Source of the DNA: Candidatus Scalindua sp.
GTDB lineage: Bacteria; Planctomycetota; Brocadiia; Brocadiales; Scalinduaceae
DNA length: 64,000 nt
Reading direction: 5' to 3'
NCBI GenBank assembly: GCA_030748215.1
Contig: JASMMK010000012.1
Location: forward strand, 95,873 to 159,872
Shown here in pieces: positions 55,666-64,000 of this stretch; position 1 is the stretch's first letter; every line of letters begins with the position of its first letter. The notes under the pieces were generated by a model. That model was not told the DNA's origin. It ran no database searches and saw only the letters and a list, made by a program, of their open reading frames with translations. The translations under genes and the position numbers were made by a program.

Positions 55666-56535
55666 TCAACCTAATACTTTTTTAACTGCCTCTCCTATAT
55701 CTGCCGGGCTATCTACAACAGTGACACCGACACTTCTCAGGCAGGATACTTTTTCGGCAACGGTACCTTTACCTCCGGCAATGATGGCTCCGGCATGGCC
55801 CATTCTTCTACCTTTCGGAGCGGTTAATCCAGCAATAAAACTTATTACGGGTTTGGTCACTTCGCACTTTATAAATTCTGCAGCTTCTTCCTCTGCACTT
55901 CCACCAATTTCTCCAATCATGACAATCGCTTCGGTATCGCTATCTTCCTGAAATAATTTCAGGGTATCTATAAATGTTGTTCCAATGACAGGATCACCAC
56001 CTATTCCAATGCATGTTGACTGACCGACATTTCTTTGAGTTAGTTGCCATACGGCTTCGTAGGTCAGTGTGCCACTTCTTGACACAACACCTACCGGGCC
56101 GGGTGTATGAATATAACCCGGCATAATGCCGATCTTTGATTCTCCCGGAGTGATGATTCCGGGGCAGTTTGGCCCAATTAGACGAGATCTTTGAGTATCG
56201 ATATACGCTTTTACTCTCAGCATGTCAATAGTAGGAATTCCCTCTGTTATACATATGATTAATTTAATGCCTCCTTCTGACGCCTCGATTATTGCGTCTG
56301 CAGCGAAAGGGGCAGGTACATAAATTATAGATGTATCGCATCCGGTTTCCTCTATAGCCTCTTTCATGGAATCAAAAACCGGAACGTCAAAAATCTGAGT
56401 TCCTCCTTTTCCGGGAGTTACTCCCGCCAGGATTTTTGTACCATATTCCAGCATGTGCTCTGTATGAAACTTCCCGGAGTGTCCCGTAATTCCCTGGCAG
56501 ATTACTTTAGTCTCTTTATTAATTAAGATACTCAT
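55666..56535 (-). CDS. sucD: succinyl-CoA synthetase alpha subunit
   Basis: The 289-residue CoA-binding subunit has the [19 protein letters not shown] start, the CoA-binding region GKGGTQ and [16 protein letters not shown], and the phosphorylated His near residue 247 in GHAGAII. With SucC it interconverts succinyl-CoA and succinate with NTP formation. Its ATG overlaps the sucC stop by one base (TAATG). KorD starts 100 bases downstream, so the product of Kor may feed this enzyme or the reverse. Confidence 0.95.
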   Translation of the reverse strand: MSILINKETKVICQGITGHSGKFHTEHMLEYGTKILAGVTPGKGGTQIFDVPVFDSMKEAIEETGCDTSIIYVPAPFAADAIIEASEGGIKLIICITEGIPTIDMLRVKAYIDTQRSRLIGPNCPGIITPGESKIGIMPGYIHTPGPVGVVSRSGTLTYEAVWQLTQRNVGQSTCIGIGGDPVIGTTFIDTLKLFQEDSDTEAIVMIGEIGGSAEEEAAEFIKCEVTKPVISFIAGLTAPKGRRMGHAGAIIAGGKGTVAEKVSCLRSVGVTVVDSPADIGEAVKKVLG

Positions 56536-57701
56536 TAATTTTCATTTACAGCTTTAATTATTTTTTCAGACGCATCTTTCATGCTATCGGCAAAAATTAT
56601 GTTTAGCTTCGAATCATCCAGCATTTTCCTGGCGATTTCAACATTTGTTCCCTCCAGCCTGACTACGAGAGGCACTTTAATATCAACTTTCTTTATGGCA
56701 TGGATAATCCCTTCGGCAACAATATCGCACTTCATGATACCACCGAAAATATTTACTAATACACCTGCAACATGAGGGTCTGTAAAGATTATTTCAAAAG
56801 CGGTTGTTACCCTCTCAACCGGAGCATCACCTCCCACATCGAGGAAGTTTGCAGGTGAACCACCATACAACTTGATAATATCCATCGTCGCCATTGCCAG
56901 GCCAGCACCATTCACCAGGCAACCTATATTACCATCAAGGCCAATGTAGCTAAGCCCTGCTGCTGAGGCCATGCTTTCTGCGCTACTGACATCTGAAGGT
57001 TCTTGTGTTTCCAGAGAATCCTTCTGTCGGAAGAGGGCATTATCATCAATATCAATTTTTATATCCAGCACAACTATTTCATCGTTAGGTGTTAAAACCA
57101 GAGGGTTTATTTCAAGAAGAGAGCAGTCATTTTCAATAAATATTTTGAACAGGTTTTTAATCAGGCTGGATCCCTTTGTTGCCAAAGACCCGGTCAAGTT
57201 CAGATTCTGTGCAATTTGACGCGCCTGGAAATTAAGAACACCAAGTAATGGGTTGATTTGTTCTTTTGAAATCTTATGTGGTGTTTTTGCGGAAACTTCC
57301 TCTATTTCGGTCCCACCATCTGTACTGCTTATTATGGTGATTTTAGATGTGCTTCTGTCTATTGAGATGGCCAGATACAATTCGCTCTTTATGTCAATGG
57401 CTTCTGCCACGAGGACTTTATTTACCGGTGTTCCCTTTTCTCCGGTTTGCGCAGTTATTAAGCGAGAGCCGATTAATTTAGCAGCAAATGCCTTTGCTTC
57501 TTCCAGCGTCTCAACTATCTTTACGCCACCGCCTTTCCCTCTTCCGCCAGCAAGGACTTGCGCTTTTATAACACTTCTTTTAGTTCCCAATTGACTATAT
57601 ATTTTTGCCGCTTCATCCACGCTGGCAGCGGCTTCGCCTTTAGGAAAATTGATATTATATTTATGTAGTATTTCTCTTGCCTGAGATTCGTAGAGTTTCA
57701 A
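56535..57701 (-). CDS. sucC: succinyl-CoA synthetase beta subunit
   Basis: The 388-residue ATP-grasp subunit has the [17 protein letters not shown] opening, the nucleotide-binding [18 protein letters not shown] region (partially quoted), the metal-binding LEINPL, and the C-terminal [17 protein letters not shown] and [11 protein letters not shown] (phosphate-binding). It is full length. It is the first gene of the probable transcript sucC-sucD-korD-korA-korB-korC-gpmI. Confidence 0.95.
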   Translation of the reverse strand: MKLYESQAREILHKYNINFPKGEAAASVDEAAKIYSQLGTKRSVIKAQVLAGGRGKGGGVKIVETLEEAKAFAAKLIGSRLITAQTGEKGTPVNKVLVAEAIDIKSELYLAISIDRSTSKITIISSTDGGTEIEEVSAKTPHKISKEQINPLLGVLNFQARQIAQNLNLTGSLATKGSSLIKNLFKIFIENDCSLLEINPLVLTPNDEIVVLDIKIDIDDNALFRQKDSLETQEPSDVSSAESMASAAGLSYIGLDGNIGCLVNGAGLAMATMDIIKLYGGSPANFLDVGGDAPVERVTTAFEIIFTDPHVAGVLVNIFGGIMKCDIVAEGIIHAIKKVDIKVPLVVRLEGTNVEIARKMLDDSKLNIIFADSMKDASEKIIKAVNEN

Positions 57702-58099
57702 TGGCAGTCCTGATCTTTAGTATTATAAAAACGGGATTACTGTATTTATAGATATTGCCGAATGTGTCTTATCCGTCTGAAAGGCTTTTTGGTCTGGTTT
57801 TTGAGGATGGGCAATTACTTATGAGATTCTGCCCGTTATTTAAGCCCCATCTATTTAATACTTTAGAATTGTGAAGCACATTATATATAGTGCACTTTTA
57901 TATTATTATTTGTACTAACTATGTAAAAAATTAATAGAATAAATTCTACGTTTCACAGAGAAATATGTCAAGATGAAAGGCATAAGCGCTTTAGACAACA
58001 ACTTTTAAAAATCAGGCTTGACAATACATTAATTTACAATAAACTGAAATAAGTTTTGTGCCGTATTTTAGCTAAAGAAAAGCAAACTTTAATTGTTAA
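57702..58099. other. divergent intergenic region between sucC and a TPR gene
   Basis: These 398 bases hold no gene that I can support. On the plus strand a good promoter (58018-58045) serves the TPR gene. The minus-strand promoter of sucCD is not clear. A small palindrome, GCAC-10 bases-GTGC, lies near 57875-57894. Confidence 0.5.
58018..58045 (+). promoter_or_regulatory. predicted sigma70 promoter for the TPR gene
   Basis: A consensus -35 TTGACA (58018-58023), a 16-base spacer and TAAACT (58040-58045) lie 54 bases ahead of the GTG start at 58100. Confidence 0.5.
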
Positions 58100-58525
58100 G
58101 TGAGATTAGAAATTCCAGAATACAGATTTGATTTAAAAACACCGGAATTCCAAAAGAGTGATGATGAGTTTACAATCTGGTTTCTGGAAGGTATTCTTGA
58201 CAAATATCCTGCCTATGTCGAATGCCTGATGTATCTCGGCAATGCATATACCGCTACCGGGATGTACGAAAAAGGGTTAGAGGTAGATTTGAAATTGGAG
58301 AAGCTCAGACCAGAAGATCCTTTAGTGCACTACAATCTTGCATGTAGTCTTTCATTGATGGAAATGCTTAGTGAATCGTTGGGTTCTTTAGAGAAGGCAA
58401 TAGAGTTGGGTTACGACGACTTGGAACATTTGGAAAACGACAGCGACTTGGATGGTGTGAAAGATGAGGATGGTTATAAAGTGCTGATTCATAAGTTGAA
58501 AAAAACATCGAAAAAGAATGTTTAA
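58100..58525 (+). CDS. small TPR-containing protein
   Basis: The 141-residue protein has two to three tetratricopeptide units (VECLMYLGNAYTATGMYEKGL and VHYNLACSLSLMEMLSESL, partly quoted) and a shorter third (AIELGYDDLEHLENDSDL) of the kind seen in TPR proteins of planctomycetes and deltaproteobacteria. The start is a GTG without a clear ribosome site. It lacks a signal peptide. It is a single gene convergent with coaX, 7 bases between stops. Function unknown. Confidence 0.82.
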   Translation: MRLEIPEYRFDLKTPEFQKSDDEFTIWFLEGILDKYPAYVECLMYLGNAYTATGMYEKGLEVDLKLEKLRPEDPLVHYNLACSLSLMEMLSESLGSLEKAIELGYDDLEHLENDSDLDGVKDEDGYKVLIHKLKKTSKKNV

Positions 58526-58532
58526 TGCAATT

Positions 58533-59282
58533 TTACGAATTAAGATTCTCTTCAAAAGCCAGTCTTATTCCTTCCAGAGTCAAACGTGGAATAAATTTGT
58601 CAATTTCCGGAATCTCTCTCTTTAATATTTTTGCATCTCCACCTGTTGAAACAGTATATTCCAAGTCTCCATAAACTCCTTTTAACTCTTTTATTATGTG
58701 ATTGACGGAACCGACAGTTCCGTAATATATTCCTGCCTTGATGGCGTCTTCTGAGTTTTTTCCAATAATCTTTTTAGGCCGTTTTATCTCTACATTTGGC
58801 AGAAGAGCGGTTTGTCGATTTAGGGCATAAGCACTAGTCTTTATTCCTGGGAGTATCAAGCCGCCCAGGAACTCGCCTTTTTTTGATACTATGTCAACAG
58901 TTATTGCAGTGCCAAAATCGATGACGATTGTAGCTGTTCTGGTTCGTCTATATGCGGCGAGTGCATTTAGCAGCCTGTCAATGCCGACCGTTTGTGGGTT
59001 CTCAATAAGTGTTGGTATTCTCAGTTTTATTTCCCTGCCTATTTTCACTGTTTTCTTTTTGTGATTTTTCCCAAGGAATTTGTAGAAGAGTGATTCTATG
59101 TCAGGATTTACTGAGGCTACTACTATATTTTTACTTTCGTTCAGTAGAGATGATTTAACAGGGAGTTTAGCTTTTTGATTGATAAAAGATGAGTTGTCTA
59201 TGCAAAAATGAGAGGCAAGCCTCTTGCCTGCAAAGCTGCCCACATTAACGTTTGTATTACCAATATCTACTGCCAGTATCAT
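58533..59282 (-). CDS. coaX: type III pantothenate kinase
   Basis: The 249-residue ASKHA-fold kinase has the phosphate loop DIGNTNVNVG, the pantothenate region VGIDRLLNALAAYRR, the second phosphate motif VIDFGTAITVDI and GGLILPG. It carries out the first step of CoA synthesis. It follows obg on the same strand by 24 bases, which fits a housekeeping operon. Confidence 0.95.
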   Translation of the reverse strand: MILAVDIGNTNVNVGSFAGKRLASHFCIDNSSFINQKAKLPVKSSLLNESKNIVVASVNPDIESLFYKFLGKNHKKKTVKIGREIKLRIPTLIENPQTVGIDRLLNALAAYRRTRTATIVIDFGTAITVDIVSKKGEFLGGLILPGIKTSAYALNRQTALLPNVEIKRPKKIIGKNSEDAIKAGIYYGTVGSVNHIIKELKGVYGDLEYTVSTGGDAKILKREIPEIDKFIPRLTLEGIRLAFEENLNS

Positions 59283-59306
59283 AAGGGTTTAGATAAGATA
59301 ATAATA

Positions 59307-60368
59307 TTAAAATGATAATCCCTTTTTGCCAATTGCTTCATGATCTGTAGGAAGTGACAGGTATGAAAGTTCCTCTTCATTTTCCTTGTCTATTAAGTCT
59401 GATGCAGCCCTGATTAGTTCCTTCACATTGCTTCCTGATACTGCTGAGACCATGTATACTGGCTTGGATATTTCTTTACTCAGTTCTTCAGCTATTTTAC
59501 GGCTGGTTTCCACGTCCAAGATGTCGGATTTGTTTATGGCGACTATTTCAGCTTTTTCACTCAATTTAGTGCTGAAAAGTGTCAGCTCATTTCTGACCAG
59601 ATTGTATGTTTGCAGAAGATCAGTTACAGAAATATCTATTAAATGGACAACGACTCTTGTCCGTTCTATATGTCGTAGAAATGTATTGCCCAGTCCAGAT
59701 CCGCTGTGTGCACCTTCTATAAGCCCGGGAATGTCTGCAAACACTAATCTTTTATAATCTTCTAATTCTACAATTCCCAATTGTGGTTGCAAAGTAGTGA
59801 ACGGGTAGTCCGCAATCTTGGGCCGTGCAGATGAGATTCTTGAAAGGAAAGTCGACTTTCCAGCATTCGGCAAACCAATTATACCAATATCTGCGATAAG
59901 CTTTAGCTCAAGTCTTAACCAGCGTTCACGCCCATTTCTTCCATCTTCAGCATAACGTGGAGTCTGGTCAGTGGGAGATTTAAAATAAGCATTTCCTCTG
60001 CCTCTTCTTCCTCCTCTTGCAATAGTTATAGATACATCATTTTCTTTTAGATCTTTAATTATCCTTCCAGTCTTAAGATCTTTTATCAATGTACCCTTGG
60101 GCACATTTATGATCAGGTCTTTTCCGTCCTTGCCATTTTTGTTACTGTTCTGTCCTTTACCCCCATCCTCGGCAATGAATTTTACTTTTGATGTTATGTC
60201 CAGTAGAGTATCGATATTTTTGTTTGCGCGTATGATGACATTGCCACCGTTACCACCATCTCCACCATTAGGTCCGCCGCGAGGTACAAACTTTTCACGG
60301 CGAAAGCTTACAGCGCCATCACCACCATCGCCACCTTTAACATAAATTCTTACTTCATCTACAAACAT
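59307..60368 (-). CDS. obg: GTPase Obg/CgtA
   Basis: The 353-residue GTPase has the glycine-rich OBG fold (1-158: GGDGGDGAVSFRREKFVPRGG, partly quoted), the G domain with GLPNAGKST, DIPGLIEGAH, NKSD and the SAVSG G5 motif. The C-terminal OCT domain found in some Gram-positives is absent. It helps assemble the large ribosomal subunit. rpmA and rplU lie upstream as usual, with a terminator hairpin between rpmA and obg that could lower its expression relative to the ribosomal proteins. Confidence 0.95.
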   Translation of the reverse strand: MFVDEVRIYVKGGDGGDGAVSFRREKFVPRGGPNGGDGGNGGNVIIRANKNIDTLLDITSKVKFIAEDGGKGQNSNKNGKDGKDLIINVPKGTLIKDLKTGRIIKDLKENDVSITIARGGRRGRGNAYFKSPTDQTPRYAEDGRNGRERWLRLELKLIADIGIIGLPNAGKSTFLSRISSARPKIADYPFTTLQPQLGIVELEDYKRLVFADIPGLIEGAHSGSGLGNTFLRHIERTRVVVHLIDISVTDLLQTYNLVRNELTLFSTKLSEKAEIVAINKSDILDVETSRKIAEELSKEISKPVYMVSAVSGSNVKELIRAASDLIDKENEEELSYLSLPTDHEAIGKKGLSF

Positions 60369-60384
60369 AATTGTCTTTTATATG

Positions 60385-60410
60385 AAAAAAGGGAGCTTTT
60401 AAGCTCCCTT
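60385..60410 (-). terminator. intrinsic terminator between rpmA and obg
   Basis: On the minus strand a 10-bp stem (AAGGGAGCTT with AAGCTCCCTT; plus 60389-60398 and 60401-60410) runs into a T tract (plus 60385-60390 is A6). It lies 36 bases after the rpmA stop and 17 before the obg ATG. Confidence 0.8.
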
Positions 60411-60445
60411 AATTTTAATGTGCTATGCTCAGCCGCTGTTCTTTG

Positions 60446-60688
60446 TTACACAGGATGTACGCTTACTCGGCGGCCGGCTTCAAATTTGACTTCCCCATCT
60501 ACTTTGGTAAATAATGTGTAATCCTTGCCACATCCTACGTTTGTGCCAGGTTTGAATTTTGTACCGCATTGCCTGACCAGAATAGAACCAGCTTTAACCA
60601 GTTCGCCTCCGTAATGTTTAATACCGCGGTGTTGCGCGTTACTATCTCTTCCGTTTCTAGTCGAGCTTTGTCCCTTTTTATGAGCCAT
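60446..60688 (-). CDS. rpmA: 50S ribosomal protein L27
   Basis: At 80 residues it begins [17 protein letters not shown] and continues [36 protein letters not shown] and the end GRRVSVHP (quoted in pieces). The N-terminal tail near the peptidyl-transferase centre is present from residue 2. AAGGAG-type sequence precedes the ATG. It follows rplU by 53 bases. Confidence 0.96.
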   Translation of the reverse strand: MAHKKGQSSTRNGRDSNAQHRGIKHYGGELVKAGSILVRQCGTKFKPGTNVGCGKDYTLFTKVDGEVKFEAGRRVSVHPV

Positions 60689-60741
60689 TTTTTACTCCTT
60701 GTGTTACAAAAAAATTAGAATATATTTTGAAGTATTAAACA

Positions 60742-61056
60742 TCAGGAAACAATTTCCGTGATTTTGATTTTTGTATATTTTTGCCTATGTCCTTGTTTCG
60801 TTCTGGAGTCTTTACGACGACGGAATTTCATTACTGTCAGTTTCTTTCCTTTTGTGTGTCCCTGGACTTCAGAAATAACTTTTGCATTTTCAATAGTGGG
60901 AGCGCCTATCTGCGTCTCACCGTCTTTCGATACCATTAATACTTCTTTGTGTTCCAGTGTGTCACCTTTTTTGGCATCATCCTTCAAATCGATTTCGATG
61001 ACATTGCCAGGCTCAACCTTGTATTGTTTCCCGCGTTCTCTTATTACAGCATACAT
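60742..61056 (-). CDS. rplU: 50S ribosomal protein L21
   Basis: The 104-residue protein starts MYAVIRERGKQYKVEPGNVIEID and has the typical end KLTVMKFRRRKDSRTKQGHRQKYTKIKI (quoted in parts: MKFRRRKDSRTKQGHRQ). It is upstream of rpmA, the conserved rplU-rpmA-obg order. AAAGGAGAT gives a strong ribosome site. Confidence 0.96.
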   Translation of the reverse strand: MYAVIRERGKQYKVEPGNVIEIDLKDDAKKGDTLEHKEVLMVSKDGETQIGAPTIENAKVISEVQGHTKGKKLTVMKFRRRKDSRTKQGHRQKYTKIKITEIVS

Positions 61057-61124
61057 TTACCACATCTCCTTTCAATATTCTCTCGTCTGTGAGTATTAAA
61101 GCTAATTTATTTTATAATTCAAAT

Positions 61125-62705
61125 TTATCTGGTTGCTATTCGATTTCCTTCGCTATCGGTACAATTGATTGTTGCTGCACCACTTTTATGCCCGATTATA
61201 CCGTTTATGTTAATGGCTTTTGAGAATTTTTCTTCAAGTTCAGCAAGTTTTTTTCTTTTCTTGTTTAGCAAATATCCTGCGACTACATCACTGGAAGTAA
61301 TCTCTATCTTTTTGATTTTAGGATTATTTACCATTGATTTTATCTGCCTCATCAGGCTCAAACAGGTACTTTCGATAGTCTCTGTTTCTCCCGTACCTCC
61401 GCAGTTTTTACAGCTTTCATAAATTACGGACTTAAGGCTGGGCCTGATACGTTGTCGTGTCATTTCAACAATACCAAACCTGGATATTTTTAGTATTTTC
61501 TTTCTTGCACGATCTCTCTTTAGAGAAGCTTCCAGTGTTTTCTCAACAGCCCTCATATTTTTTTCTTCTTTCATATCAATGAAGTCAACTATGATGACTC
61601 CACCAATATCTCTCAACCTTACTTGTCGTGCAATTTCCTTTGCCGCTTTCAGGTTTGTTTTGAGTGCGGTTCTCTCCGGATCGTTTTCCTCCCTATATTT
61701 TCCGCTATTTACATCAATTGCTACCAATGCTTCTGTTTGTTCTATTACAATGGAGCCACCTCTCGGGAGACGGACTTCACGTTTGTTTATTTTTTCTATT
61801 TCACGTTCAATATTATACTTGTGAAACAGTGGTTCCTGTTCGTTATAGAGTTTCAGCTTCCTAACACAGCTGGGCATTATTAGACGCAGGAAATATCTTA
61901 TCTTCTTAAAGACTGCTTCAGAATCAATAACAATTTCATTAATATCAGTCGAAAATATATCCCGAATTGTACGGATTACTAAATCGCTCTCCTGATAAAT
62001 TACGGAAGGTACTTCCGCTTTCTTTTCCTTATTCTCTATAACTTTCCACAGCCTGCGAAGATAATTAAAATCTCTGGAAAGCTCACGCTTTGTCTGACGC
62101 TCTCCTGCGGTCCTTACTATCATTCCCAAATTCGGAGGTGGTTTTAATTCTTCAATTATCTGCTTAAGCCTGGCTCTTTCATCTTCGTCGACAATTTTTC
62201 GCGAAACACCTATACGAGTTGAGTCAGGTGTAAGTACCAGAAAACGTCCGGGGATACTGACATTTGTTGTTAAACTCGACCCCTTTTCACCAATCCCTTC
62301 TTTGATGACTTGGACAAGTACTTCCTGATCGGGGCTTATCAGGGACTTGATCCTTGATAAGCCTCCTTTTGATTCGGGTTTGTCCGTCTTGACAGTTTTA
62401 TCCGGGTTATCAGATTTGTCTACTTTGTCCGCTTTTTCAGCTTTGTCTGGTGAATTCCCATTGTTTCCATTGCGATTGTTCTTAACATCTGAAACGTGGA
62501 GAAACCCGTTTCTTGATATTCCGATATTTACAAATGCAGCTTCAATGCTTGGCTCTATATTGACAATACGGCCTTTATATATGTTTCCTGCAATTTGCTC
62601 GCGTGAGAACCTTTCTATATATAATTCTTCAAGAACCCCATCTTCCAAGATGGCGATTCTGCTCTCCTCAGGCTCTACAACATTAATTAACATTCTCTTC
62701 TTCAT
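61125..62705 (-). CDS. ribonuclease G/E family endoribonuclease
   Basis: The 526-residue protein has the S1 domain near the N-terminus (GNIYKGRIVNIEPSIEAAFVNIG, partly quoted; NGFLHVSDV), the RNase E/G catalytic core with the DNSGKY-type metal motif (ALVAIDVNSGKYRE), IGGVIIVDFIDM and the zinc-link CKNCGGTGE. A Lys/Asp-rich low-complexity insertion (about 78-110: repeats of KADKVDKSDNPDK) interrupts the S1 domain loop. There is no long C-terminal scaffold, so RNase G-like is likelier than RNase E. It is upstream of rplU. Confidence 0.93.
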   Translation of the reverse strand: MKKRMLINVVEPEESRIAILEDGVLEELYIERFSREQIAGNIYKGRIVNIEPSIEAAFVNIGISRNGFLHVSDVKNNRNGNNGNSPDKAEKADKVDKSDNPDKTVKTDKPESKGGLSRIKSLISPDQEVLVQVIKEGIGEKGSSLTTNVSIPGRFLVLTPDSTRIGVSRKIVDEDERARLKQIIEELKPPPNLGMIVRTAGERQTKRELSRDFNYLRRLWKVIENKEKKAEVPSVIYQESDLVIRTIRDIFSTDINEIVIDSEAVFKKIRYFLRLIMPSCVRKLKLYNEQEPLFHKYNIEREIEKINKREVRLPRGGSIVIEQTEALVAIDVNSGKYREENDPERTALKTNLKAAKEIARQVRLRDIGGVIIVDFIDMKEEKNMRAVEKTLEASLKRDRARKKILKISRFGIVEMTRQRIRPSLKSVIYESCKNCGGTGETETIESTCLSLMRQIKSMVNNPKIKKIEITSSDVVAGYLLNKKRKKLAELEEKFSKAININGIIGHKSGAATINCTDSEGNRIATR

Positions 62706-62740
62706 TGCGTATGCTCCTTTTGCTTGTGCTAACAGGCGCT

Positions 62741-63358
62741 TTAGGAGAAGAGATTTACTCTTTTTCTAACTATTTCTGAAATTTCATAGTCTTTGCCAGC
62801 TTTCAATCCTAATTGTAATAATACTTCTTCAGGTCGGGCCATTCCTTCGGGCGTCATCCTCAGGTCCAAATCAATAGATCGTGAGTCTGATTTAATGCGT
62901 TCTATTGACGGACGAATGTTGAAGGCCCGTTTTTTCCCTTTCCTTTGTATTATTACAGCATCTTTGGATAAAAGTTCGTCTGTTATGCCTGCCTCTGGCA
63001 TTTTACCATCTTTTGGTATTACTACGTAAGTTACGTCTTTTACAGTAGATTTTACCTTGCTGGTAATCGGTTCGACTGATGTAATTTGTATGTTTTCCGG
63101 AAGCTGCTTTTTCAGCATTGTTTCTAGTTCCATTACTTCCATCTGCTTACAAAGTTCCATTTCCAATTTTTCGTCGATACCTTTGATTCCAACTGGCAGG
63201 GCTAAAGGGTATGCAATTTTAGGTCTTGGATTATACCCTTCAGACATTTTGACTGAAATCCTCGCTCTTCGAATTGCTCTTTCGAAAAGCTTCATTAAGT
63301 TATGATGAGAGATAAATCTCAGGCTCCCCTGTTTTATAAATTTAACTTGAATTCTCAA
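62741..63358 (-). CDS. DUF2344 (TIGR03936) radical-SAM-linked protein
   Basis: The 205-residue protein matches the family that is usually fused or adjacent to a radical SAM protein and RNase G: VKFIKQGSLRFISHHNLMKLFERAIRRA (quoted in parts: GSLRFISHHNLMKLFER), EGYNPRPKIAYPLALPVG and RMTPEGMARPEEVLLQLG. The start is a TTG at 63358, since conserved residues begin immediately. No radical SAM gene is in the window upstream. It ends 36 bases before the RNase G/E gene. Confidence 0.9.
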   Translation of the reverse strand: MRIQVKFIKQGSLRFISHHNLMKLFERAIRRARISVKMSEGYNPRPKIAYPLALPVGIKGIDEKLEMELCKQMEVMELETMLKKQLPENIQITSVEPITSKVKSTVKDVTYVVIPKDGKMPEAGITDELLSKDAVIIQRKGKKRAFNIRPSIERIKSDSRSIDLDLRMTPEGMARPEEVLLQLGLKAGKDYEISEIVRKRVNLFS

Positions 63359-63548
63359 GATATTGCCAAATTAGTTTGCTTATTAAATATTTATCAACAC
63401 ATTTGTCCCATTAGACTTAAGCAGATTCTAGTAACAAATATCTGATCTGTCAACAGTATTCTCAAGTTTGGTAGATACGCAAAGAAAATGAAAAAAAGGC
63501 GAGATTACAGAAGTCCAGTTTTGTGGTAAGTTAAGCTAACCATTGGTC

Positions 63549-64000
63549 TTAATATACTAATTCTGGAATGATTTCTCGAACAATATTCCTCAGGTATTCT
63601 ATAGTTTTTGCAGGATCGTCGTAGGAACAAACAATTTCTGCTGCTTCTTTTGCTCTTTCATAAGTAACGGACCTGATAATCTTTTTTACTTCCGGTATTA
63701 TCATAGCGGGCGCGACGCTAAATTCTCTTAGTCCTAACCCTAACAATAATATAGTGTATTCAATTTCACCACCCATTTCTCCGCAAATCCCAATCTTGAT
63801 ATTATTCTCTTCAGCCGCGTTTATGATCATCTTCAGTAATTTTAAGATTGCCGGATGAGCTGGTGAATAGAGGTGGGCAATCTTTTCATTGCCTCTGTCT
63901 ACCGCCATAGTGTATTGAATGAGGTCATTTGTTCCTATGCTGAAGAAATCAGCTTCTTTTGCCAGGTCGTCTGCTACAATAGCGGCGGATGGTACCTCAA
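63549..64000 (-). CDS. ptsI: phosphoenolpyruvate-protein phosphotransferase (PTS enzyme I), C-terminal part
   Basis: Only the last 150 codons are visible; the gene continues past the right edge. SIGTNDLIQYTMAVDRGN, GICGEMGGE with the catalytic Cys, and LRNIVREIIPELV-type end are characteristic of the PEP-binding C-terminal domain of enzyme I. In bacteria without sugar PTS it usually serves a regulatory nitrogen-type PTS. The gene ends 191 bases before the DUF2344 gene. Confidence 0.92.
   Translation of the reverse strand, partial: EVPSAAIVADDLAKEADFFSIGTNDLIQYTMAVDRGNEKIAHLYSPAHPAILKLLKMIINAAEENNIKIGICGEMGGEIEYTILLLGLGLREFSVAPAMIIPEVKKIIRSVTYERAKEAAEIVCSYDDPAKTIEYLRNIVREIIPELVY

Noticed and set aside
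1..64000. CRISPR arrays, tRNA, rRNA and insertion sequences
   Set aside because: I scanned for regular direct repeats, tRNA-like cloverleaf ends with CCA and transposase motifs and saw none that hold up. A computed tRNA or repeat search could still find a weak one.

Overview
The window looks like a chromosome segment from an anammox planctomycete (Brocadiales; genus not decidable by eye). The strongest evidence is a six-gene Rieske/cytochrome b operon (13055-20228). Besides Rieske, cytochrome b and subunit IV genes, it encodes an FAD/NAD(P)/Fe-S subunit, a multihaem c-type cytochrome and an octahaem hydroxylamine-oxidoreductase-like protein with a C-terminal membrane anchor. I know this combination only from anammox bacteria. 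The DNA is AT-rich, start codons include several GTG and TTG, and UGA works as a normal stop.

Layout. 1-2876 (minus): an edge fragment, a response regulator, a bacteriohemerythrin and a PAS-PAS-LuxR regulator split by a -1 frameshift. Three GTACGTA boxes lie just upstream of a predicted hemerythrin promoter. 3045-5713 (plus): a small excisionase-type HTH protein, a broken ExeA-like ATPase and a TPR protein. 5729-9366 (minus): a CysZ-like membrane protein, an M23-type peptidase, a metallo-beta-lactamase-fold hydrolase, a pentapeptide-repeat protein and an aldo/keto reductase. 9533-12615 (plus): a sirohaem/sulfur cluster (Met8-type sirohaem synthase, small sulfite-reductase-like protein, DsrE-like, membrane-anchored JAMM protein, TusA). 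13055-20228 (plus): the Rieske/cytochrome b operon, closed by a strong terminator. 20476-27589 (plus): two tandem FAD oxidoreductases of the geranylgeranyl-reductase type, one a double-domain fusion, then a sensor kinase and a response regulator.

27693-34110: MOSC protein, small ferredoxin, HslV-HslU protease, a scrambled glycosyltransferase, an acetyltransferase and Era. 34124-40754: a Cys-rich exported protein, a phosphatase-like protein, a ClC channel with one in-frame UGA, ClpC, a degenerate SDR and an MBL lactonase-like protein. 41003-48726: aconitase, a frameshifted K+ channel, a molybdopterin oxidoreductase, an HslV-like Ntn hydrolase, a winged-helix-like protein, UspA and a cold-shock protein behind a leader terminator. 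49001-57701 (minus): a secreted protein, DUF2130, GpmI, and a tightly coupled sucC-sucD / korD-korA-korB-korC block in which KorC is fused to a GNAT acetyltransferase. 58100-64000: a TPR protein, then coaX, obg, rpmA, rplU, RNase G/E, a DUF2344 protein and the 3' end of ptsI.

How the parts connect. The Rieske/b operon would move electrons between quinol, c-type cytochromes and NAD(P). Aconitase, KorABCD and SucCD form a TCA segment that makes or uses reduced ferredoxin. The sirohaem cluster probably serves sulfur assimilation or sulfur relay. Five genes are interrupted (PAS-LuxR, ExeA-like, glycosyltransferase, ClC, K+ channel). Four of the five breaks are frameshifts in or beside short base runs, so assembly error must be excluded before calling them pseudogenes. 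I saw no rRNA, tRNA, CRISPR array or intact insertion sequence.
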